From assembly GCF_014359565.1 (NCBI RefSeq), contig NZ_JACIZD010000010.1:1-64000 (forward strand): 64,000 bases of DNA, written 5' to 3'. Under the pieces are notes generated by a model. That model saw only the letters and a list, made by a program, of their open reading frames with translations, did no database searches and was not told the DNA's origin. Each line of letters begins with the position of its first letter. Position 1 is the first letter of the stretch. This DNA comes from Immundisolibacter sp. (GTDB lineage: Bacteria > Pseudomonadota > Gammaproteobacteria > Immundisolibacterales > Immundisolibacteraceae). This document shows, piece after piece, positions 59,695 to 64,000 of this stretch. The position numbers and the translations under genes were made by a program.

Positions 59695-60690
59695 TCAGGC
59701 CCGGCCCAGGCGCGCCAGTGTCGCCTGCGCCTCGTTCACGATGTTGCGCACGATCTGGCCGGCTGGCAGCACCTCGCGGATCATGCCGGACACCTGGCCG
59801 GCCGGCAGGCCGCCGTCGTCCACGGCGCCCTCGTAACGGGCGCGCCGCGCAGCGTCGCGCCCGACCGCGATGTGCTGGGCCGGGAAGGGCAGGATGTCCA
59901 GCGGGCGGGCGTCCCAGTGCTCGGTGAATGCGTTTTTGACCAGCCGGCAAGGCTTGCCGCTGTGGGCGCGGGTGACGACCGTGCCTTCCTCGTCGATGGC
60001 GACGATTTTCTGTTTGTAGGCCTCGTGCGCGTGGGCCTCGGCGGCGGCGACGAAGCGCGTGCCCAGCCACACTCCGCAAGCGCCCAGCGCCAGCGCCGCC
60101 ACCAAACCGCGCCCGTCGCCGATGCCACCGGCCGCCAGTACCGGCACGTCGACCGCGTCCACCACCTGCGGCAGCAGAGTGAAGGTGCCGATGCGCCCGG
60201 TGTGGCCGCCGGCCTCGTGGCCCTGCGCGATCAGCATGTCCACGCCCGCGGCGGCCAGGCGCGTGGCCTGGCGCACGTTGCCGATCACGGACATGACCGT
60301 CATGCCCCGCGCGTGGGCGGCGTCCAGCACGCCGGCCGGCGAACCCAGGCCCGAGATCAGCACCGGCACGCGCGCTTCCAGCACCACGTCGATCTGGCGC
60401 TGCACCTCGGCCGAATACTCGACTACCGCGTCGCTGCGCTCGCTCTTGACCTGCCCGAACAGGATGTCGACGCCGAACGGGCGGTCCGTGAGCGCGCGCA
60501 CCTTGGCGATCTCGGCTTCCAACTCGTGCGCAGAAAGCCCCTCCGCACCGAGCACACCCAATCCTCCCGCGGCCGACACCGCAGCGGCCAGCTCGCCACG
60601 GGCAATGAAACCCATGCCGGCCTGACAGATCGGGTAGGCGATGTCCAGGCGCTCGGTGAGCGCCGTCGACAGCGGGTTGGTTTGGTTCAT
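59695..60690 (-). CDS. Nitronate monooxygenase / FabK-like FMN enzyme
   Basis: The 331-residue TIM-barrel flavoprotein belongs to the 2-nitropropane dioxygenase family. FMN-site segments are visible: AYPICQAGMGFIARGELAAA, IAQGHEAGGHTGR (the catalytic His in this family) and VLAAGGIGDGRGLVAALALG with LGTRFVAAAEAHAHEAYKQ. It could oxidise alkyl nitronates or reduce enoyl substrates; the family is mixed. I start at ATG 60690; an upstream in-frame start at 60750 has no support. It heads a three-gene minus-strand group with ferredoxin and CoA-transferase, a layout suggesting acyl-CoA or aromatic/steroid catabolism. Confidence 0.85.
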   Translation of the reverse strand: MNQTNPLSTALTERLDIAYPICQAGMGFIARGELAAAVSAAGGLGVLGAEGLSAHELEAEIAKVRALTDRPFGVDILFGQVKSERSDAVVEYSAEVQRQIDVVLEARVPVLISGLGSPAGVLDAAHARGMTVMSVIGNVRQATRLAAAGVDMLIAQGHEAGGHTGRIGTFTLLPQVVDAVDVPVLAAGGIGDGRGLVAALALGACGVWLGTRFVAAAEAHAHEAYKQKIVAIDEEGTVVTRAHSGKPCRLVKNAFTEHWDARPLDILPFPAQHIAVGRDAARRARYEGAVDDGGLPAGQVSGMIREVLPAGQIVRNIVNEAQATLARLGRA

Positions 60691-60831
60691 GGTTCGGGCG
60701 GTTTGGTGAAATTCCGCCAAAGCATAACGGCCGTTCGGGTTGCCGCGCACCTTGGGGTCGCGTGGCGGCAGTGCCTAGGGAGCTGTTGTTTCTACGCGGC
60801 GTCACCCGACGAAGGGCCACGGCCCGATTTT

Positions 60832-61149
60832 CTAAGCCTTTTCGCGCGAGGGGACGCCGTCGACCTCAGCGTGCAGTTTTAGCCCGAGTGCGCCGATGAC
60901 TTTCAGAATGGTGTCGAAGCTCGGGCTCCGCTCGCCGGAAAGCGCCTTGTAAAGACTTTCGCGGGATAAGCCGGCATCCCGGGCCACCTGCGCCATCCCC
61001 TTGGCACGCGCGATATCGCCGAGGGCTTTGGCAATGAAAGCGGCATCCCCGTCGGCTTCTTCGAGGCAGGCTTCCAGGTAAGCGGCCATTTCCTCGGGAG
61101 TTCTGAGGTGCTCGGCGACGTCGTAGTGAGTAGTTACGGTTGTGCTCAT
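60832..61149 (-). CDS. Antitoxin of a RelE/ParE-superfamily pair (XRE-type HTH)
   Basis: The 105-residue protein has a C-terminal helix-turn-helix (AQVARDAGLSRESLYKALSG, about residues 53-72) like the HigA-type addiction-module antidote family (COG3636). It should neutralise the toxin and bind the operator in the pair's promoter. The ATG at 61149 is 2 bases after the toxin stop, so toxin precedes antitoxin, which is the HigBA-like order. No extra C-terminal domain is seen. Confidence 0.85.
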   Translation of the reverse strand: MSTTVTTHYDVAEHLRTPEEMAAYLEACLEEADGDAAFIAKALGDIARAKGMAQVARDAGLSRESLYKALSGERSPSFDTILKVIGALGLKLHAEVDGVPSREKA

Positions 61150-61151
61150 TG

Positions 61152-61451
61152 TCAGTGCTCCGAAAGGTTATGGGCCAGGCGTAAGGCGGTCTTGATGTCT
61201 CTGGCCTGGGTACTCTTGTCCCCACCGGCCAGCAAAATGACCAGCTCCGGGCCTCGCTGCTTGAAATACACCCGGTAACCGGGGCCGTAGTTGATTCGCA
61301 ACTCTGAGACACCTTCGCCAACCGGCTCGACATCGCCGGGATTTCCAGCAGAGAGCCTTTCGATCCTTGCCTGGATTCGTGCTCTGGCGCGCAGGTCGCG
61401 CAGCGCGTCCAGCCACTGCGCAAAAAGATCGGTTTTTCGAATTTCGATCAT
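61152..61451 (-). CDS. Toxin of the pair (RelE/ParE superfamily, COG3657 type)
   Basis: The 99-residue protein begins IEIRKTDLFAQWLDALRDLR, and includes RIERLSAGNPGDVEPVGEGV and YGPGYRVYFKQRG, the characteristic signature of the phage-Gp49-like addiction-module killer family. Relatives act as ribosome-dependent mRNA nucleases, but RelE catalytic residues are not fully recognisable by eye. The ATG at 61451 lacks any Shine-Dalgarno and sits at the predicted transcription start, implying a leaderless mRNA. It is followed by the antitoxin. Confidence 0.87.
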   Translation of the reverse strand: MIEIRKTDLFAQWLDALRDLRARARIQARIERLSAGNPGDVEPVGEGVSELRINYGPGYRVYFKQRGPELVILLAGGDKSTQARDIKTALRLAHNLSEH

Positions 61452-61457
61452 GGCGCC

Positions 61458-61486
61458 AATGTAGCCGCGAGGCTACAAGAGGTCAA
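61458..61486 (-). promoter_or_regulatory. Promoter and palindromic operator of the toxin-antitoxin pair
   Basis: On the minus strand, TTGACC (61486-61481), a 17-base spacer and TACATT (61463-61458) form a sigma70-type promoter (5 of 6 and 4 of 6 matches). Within the spacer and overlapping the -10 is a perfect inverted repeat GTAGCC-TCGC-GGCTAC (61461-61476), the likely antitoxin operator. The toxin ATG begins 7 bases after the -10 box. Confidence 0.65.
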
Positions 61487-61616
61487 CGCGGTGCGCACCG
61501 TTTCGAGGGACCGTGCGGCACGACGTGGGTCGTGGCGTCCTGCTCCGGTATCGATGGCCAGCCACATGGTTGGTTTACGATGCGGCGCCTTCGTCGGGCA
61601 GTCAGGAAATCCATCG

Positions 61617-61633
61617 CCCGGCGTCGCCGGGCT
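61617..61633. terminator. Hairpin downstream of the ABC-F gene
   Basis: GCCCGGC and GCCGGGC, separated by GTC (approximately 61617-61633), lie about 30 bases beyond the ABC-F stop codon on the minus strand. A T-run is absent in that direction, so the role is uncertain. Confidence 0.35.
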
Positions 61634-61663
61634 TTCCTACCGGGACAGGAGGCTGTGAGCGGC

Positions 61664-63583
61664 TCAGCCGCCCAGGCTTTCCAGCTCCGTCTGCTGCTCC
61701 AGCCACTCGGCTTCGAGCTGTTTGAGCTCCTTGACCTGCGTCGCCTGTTCGAACAGGCGTGCCTTGAGGGTGTCCTTCTGATCGTCGGCGTAGAGCGCCG
61801 GGTCGCTGAGCAGGGTTTGCAGCTCGGCGGCGCGGGCGGTGTGGCGCTGAATCTGGGTTTCCAGGCGCCGGATGCGCGCTTCGATGGGCTTTCGCTGGTC
61901 GGACAGGTGTTGGCGGGCGGCGGCGCTGTGGCGCTTGTGTTCCTTGCGATCGGCGGGCGCGGGCGCCGCGGCGGTGTCCGTGCGCTTGCCAAGTTTGGTC
62001 TTGAACAGCCAGTCGCGGTAGTCGTCCAGATCGCCGTCGAAGGGTTTGAGGCTGCCGTCGGCGACGATCATGAATTCTTCGGTCGTGGCGCGCAGCAGGT
62101 GCCGGTCGTGCGACACCAGCACCAGTGTGCCTTCGAACTGCGCCAGGGCGACGGTGAGCGCCTCGCGGGTTTCAAGGTCCAGGTGATTCGTCGGTTCGTC
62201 CAGCACCAGCAGGTTGGGGCGTTGCCAGACGATCAGCGCCAGCACCAGGCGCGCCTTCTCGCCGCCGGAGAAGGTGTCGACCTTGGTCGTGGCCATCTCG
62301 CCGATGAAGTTGAAGCCGCCCAGGAAACTGCGCAGTTGCTGTTCGCGCACGTTGGGCGCCAGCCTGGCCAAATGCCACAGCGGCGTCTGGTCCAGGCGCA
62401 GCATTTCGATCTGATGCTGGGCGAAGTAGCCGATCGACAGGCCCTTGTTCAGGTTGACGCTGCCGGCCAGCGGCGGCAGTTCGCCGACCAGGGTCTTGAT
62501 CAGCGTGGACTTGCCGGCGCCGTTGACGCCCAAAAGGCCAATGCGCTGCTCGGCCTGCAGGATCAGGTTCAGCCGCGACAGGATGACCTTCGCCTGGCCG
62601 CCCGGCTGCTCGGACGGATAGCCGGCGACGGCGTCTTCCAGTACCAGCAGCGGATTGGGGGCGCGTTCCGGTTCGCGAAACTCGAAGCTGAAGGCGGCGG
62701 TGGCGTGGATCGGCGCCAGTTCCTCCATCTTGGCCAGCATCTTCATGCGCGACTGCGCCTGGCGGGCCTTGCTGGCCTTGGCCTTGAAGCGGTCGATGAA
62801 GGACTTCAGGTGCGCCCGCTCGCGCGACTGCTTTTCGAACGCCGCCTGCCCGACGGAGAGGTTGATGGCGCGCTGCTTCTCGAAGGCCGAGTAGTTGCCG
62901 CCGTAGCGTTTGAGCTTGGTTTCGAACAGGTGCGCGATGACGTTGGTCACGCCGTCCAGAAAATCGCGGTCGTGCGAGATCACGATCAGCGTGCCGGGAT
63001 AGCGCTTGAGCCAGTCTTCCAGCCACAGGATGGCGTCGAGGTCCAGATGGTTGGTCGGCTCGTCCAGCAGCAGCAGGTCGGACGGGCTCATCAGGGCCTG
63101 CGCCAGGTTGAGGCGCATGCGCCAGCCGCCGGAGAAGCTGGCGACCGGGTCCATCATCTGCGACTGCGCGAAACCCAGACCCGCCAGCAGGATTTCCGCC
63201 CGCGAGCGCACGGTGTAGGCGTCGGCATCGGCCAGCGCGGCGTGCAGGTAGCCGATGCGCTCGCCGTCGTGGGCGGCTTCGGCGGCGGCCAGTTGGGCCT
63301 CCAGATCGCGCAGCACGCCGTCGCCGTCGATGACGTACTCCAGTGCCGGCCGGTCCAGGGCCGGGGTTTCCTGGGCCACGTGCGAGATGCGCCAGGTGGC
63401 GGGGAAATCGACCGCGCCGCCGTCGGCCGTGAGTTCCCCGCGCAGCAGCGCGAACAGGCTGGATTTGCCCGAGCCGTTGGCGCCGATCAGGCCGACTTTC
63501 TCGCCGGGGTTGAGTGTGAGGTCGGCGCCGTCCAGCAGAGGCTTGGTGCCGCGTGTGAGGGAGAGTTTTTGCAGGCGGATCAT
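61664..63583 (-). CDS. ABC-F family ATPase, YheS-like
   Basis: The 639-residue soluble protein has two ABC modules without membrane domains. The first has Walker A GANGSGKSSL (about 34-43), signature SFSGGWRMRL and Walker B LLLLDEPTNHLDLDA; the second has GVNGAGKSTL, TFSGGEKARL and LLVLDEPTNHLDLETRE. The interdomain linker (about 240-300, basic and helical) is the ABC-F ribosome-interaction region. A charged C-terminal coiled coil (540-639: RRLETQIQRHTARAAELQ) matches the YheS extension. ABC-F proteins act on translating ribosomes. The ATG at 63583 fits the family N-terminus MIRLQKLSLTRG. Confidence 0.93.
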   Translation of the reverse strand: MIRLQKLSLTRGTKPLLDGADLTLNPGEKVGLIGANGSGKSSLFALLRGELTADGGAVDFPATWRISHVAQETPALDRPALEYVIDGDGVLRDLEAQLAAAEAAHDGERIGYLHAALADADAYTVRSRAEILLAGLGFAQSQMMDPVASFSGGWRMRLNLAQALMSPSDLLLLDEPTNHLDLDAILWLEDWLKRYPGTLIVISHDRDFLDGVTNVIAHLFETKLKRYGGNYSAFEKQRAINLSVGQAAFEKQSRERAHLKSFIDRFKAKASKARQAQSRMKMLAKMEELAPIHATAAFSFEFREPERAPNPLLVLEDAVAGYPSEQPGGQAKVILSRLNLILQAEQRIGLLGVNGAGKSTLIKTLVGELPPLAGSVNLNKGLSIGYFAQHQIEMLRLDQTPLWHLARLAPNVREQQLRSFLGGFNFIGEMATTKVDTFSGGEKARLVLALIVWQRPNLLVLDEPTNHLDLETREALTVALAQFEGTLVLVSHDRHLLRATTEEFMIVADGSLKPFDGDLDDYRDWLFKTKLGKRTDTAAAPAPADRKEHKRHSAAARQHLSDQRKPIEARIRRLETQIQRHTARAAELQTLLSDPALYADDQKDTLKARLFEQATQVKELKQLEAEWLEQQTELESLGG

Positions 63584-63652
63584 GGGCGCGATTATCGCCG
63601 ATTGCCGCCAACAGCCGTCGTGGGCGGTCTGCCATCGGCGGCCGCGCTGTGC

Positions 63653-64000
63653 TCAGGCCATGTTTGCGGCCACCGGGTCCAGCAGGCCGTGCGGCTGTTC
63701 GCCGCGCAGGTAGCGGGCGATGTTGTCGCAGGCGCGCTCGGCCGACACCTTGCCGCCACCCGGGGCGCGCGGCGAGTTGTGCGGCGAGCCGATCACGTTG
63801 GGCAGGTCCAGAAACGGGTAGTCCATGCGGAACTCGCCATGGCGGAACGGCTCCACCCACCAGGCGTCGATGCCGGCACTGGCCTGCGGGTTGGCGACCA
63901 GGAATTCGTACAGGGCGCGCTGATCGATGATCTCGCCGCGGGCGACGTTGATAAGCATGGCGTCCGGCTTGAGCCACCCCAGCTCCCGCGCGCCGATCAG
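63653..64000 (-). CDS. D-2-hydroxyacid dehydrogenase, C-terminal part (cut by window edge)
   Basis: The frame is open to base 64000: [27 protein letters not shown] contains the catalytic Arg region and continues through [12 protein letters not shown] (with the Glu) to SPHNSPRA (with the His), typical of NAD-dependent D-isomer 2-hydroxyacid dehydrogenases. The nearest internal ATG (63958) is not the start. The N-terminus lies beyond the window. It runs in the same direction as the ABC-F gene, which follows after 69 bases. The substrate cannot be specified from this part. Confidence 0.85.
   Translation of the reverse strand: MIGARELGWLKPDAMLINVARGEIIDQRALYEFLVANPQASAGIDAWWVEPFRHGEFRMDYPFLDLPNVIGSPHNSPRAPGGGKVSAERACDNIARYLRGEQPHGLLDPVAANMA

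Noticed and set aside
60691-60831. Possible promoter or small gene between the flavoprotein and antitoxin genes
   Set aside because: No convincing -35/-10 pair, ribosome-binding site or ORF could be read.
61483-61992. 169-codon minus-strand ORF at the ABC-F 3' end
   Set aside because: Out-of-frame shadow of the ABC-F C-terminal coiled coil.

Overview
The window is 64 kb of very GC-rich DNA (roughly two thirds G+C by eye), densely packed with short intergenic gaps and many start/stop overlaps. The gene content points to a gammaproteobacterium: a complete recCBD operon, an OprI/Lpp-type alanine-zipper lipoprotein, GluQ-RS, DegQ, a short QueF and an FNR-type box. I cannot name the species. Almost everything is chromosomal core or metabolic DNA; the only clear mobile DNA is the right end of an IS30-family element at the left edge, next to a decayed type I restriction gene. 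I saw no tRNA, rRNA, CRISPR array or prophage.

Layout. 1-1.6 kb: IS30-family transposase end and an hsdR pseudogene. 1.6-5.5 kb: a metallo-beta-lactamase-fold protein, an HslV-like Ntn-hydrolase translationally coupled to an FAD-linked 2-hydroxyacid dehydrogenase, and two related small c-type cytochromes behind an FNR-like box. 5.6-22.0 kb (minus strand): a six-gene alpha-glucan/trehalose operon, transcribed glgE, treS-mak, glgB, glgX, treZ, malQ-treY, with every junction overlapping. An acetate/propionate kinase lies upstream at 22.2-23.3 kb. 23.5-32.0 kb: recC-recB-recD. 32.3-34.6 kb: a J-domain coiled-coil protein and GluQ-RS. 34.7-40.9 kb: PII protein, a ketopantoate-reductase-like and a phosphoglycerate-dehydrogenase-like gene, serS, a YciI-like protein, a GST and an L,D-transpeptidase. 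41-50.2 kb: Lpp-like lipoprotein, PEP synthase, QueF, SMC and LigA. 50.5-58.1 kb: DegQ-type protease, azoreductase, phosphoribosyltransferase, then an HD-GYP response regulator and a hybrid histidine kinase. 58.2-60.7 kb: class III CoA-transferase, a two-cluster ferredoxin and a nitronate monooxygenase-like enzyme. 60.8-61.5 kb: a toxin-antitoxin pair. 61.7-64 kb: a YheS-like ABC-F ATPase and the end of a D-2-hydroxyacid dehydrogenase cut by the window edge.

How the genes work together. The glucan operon encodes both known routes linking alpha-glucan and trehalose. GlgX, MalQ, TreY and TreZ can take glucan to trehalose; TreS, maltokinase, GlgE and GlgB can take trehalose through maltose 1-phosphate back to branched glucan. 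No GlgA or GlgC is present here, so the locus looks like a self-contained trehalose/glucan interconversion cycle. RecCBD, SMC and LigA serve DNA repair and chromosome maintenance. The HD-GYP regulator and hybrid kinase probably form a c-di-GMP phosphorelay.

The most interesting points are: the coupled HslV-like/FAD-dehydrogenase pair; the malQ-treY fusion within the closed glucan/trehalose cycle; a toxin-antitoxin promoter that contains a perfect inverted repeat and appears to give a leaderless toxin mRNA; a bipartite dispersed repeat at 38.6 and 50.3 kb; smc directly followed by ligA without zipA; and an MBL-fold protein with a degenerate metal site. I did not find a convincing wholly new system; the Ntn-hydrolase pair is the best candidate for undescribed biology.
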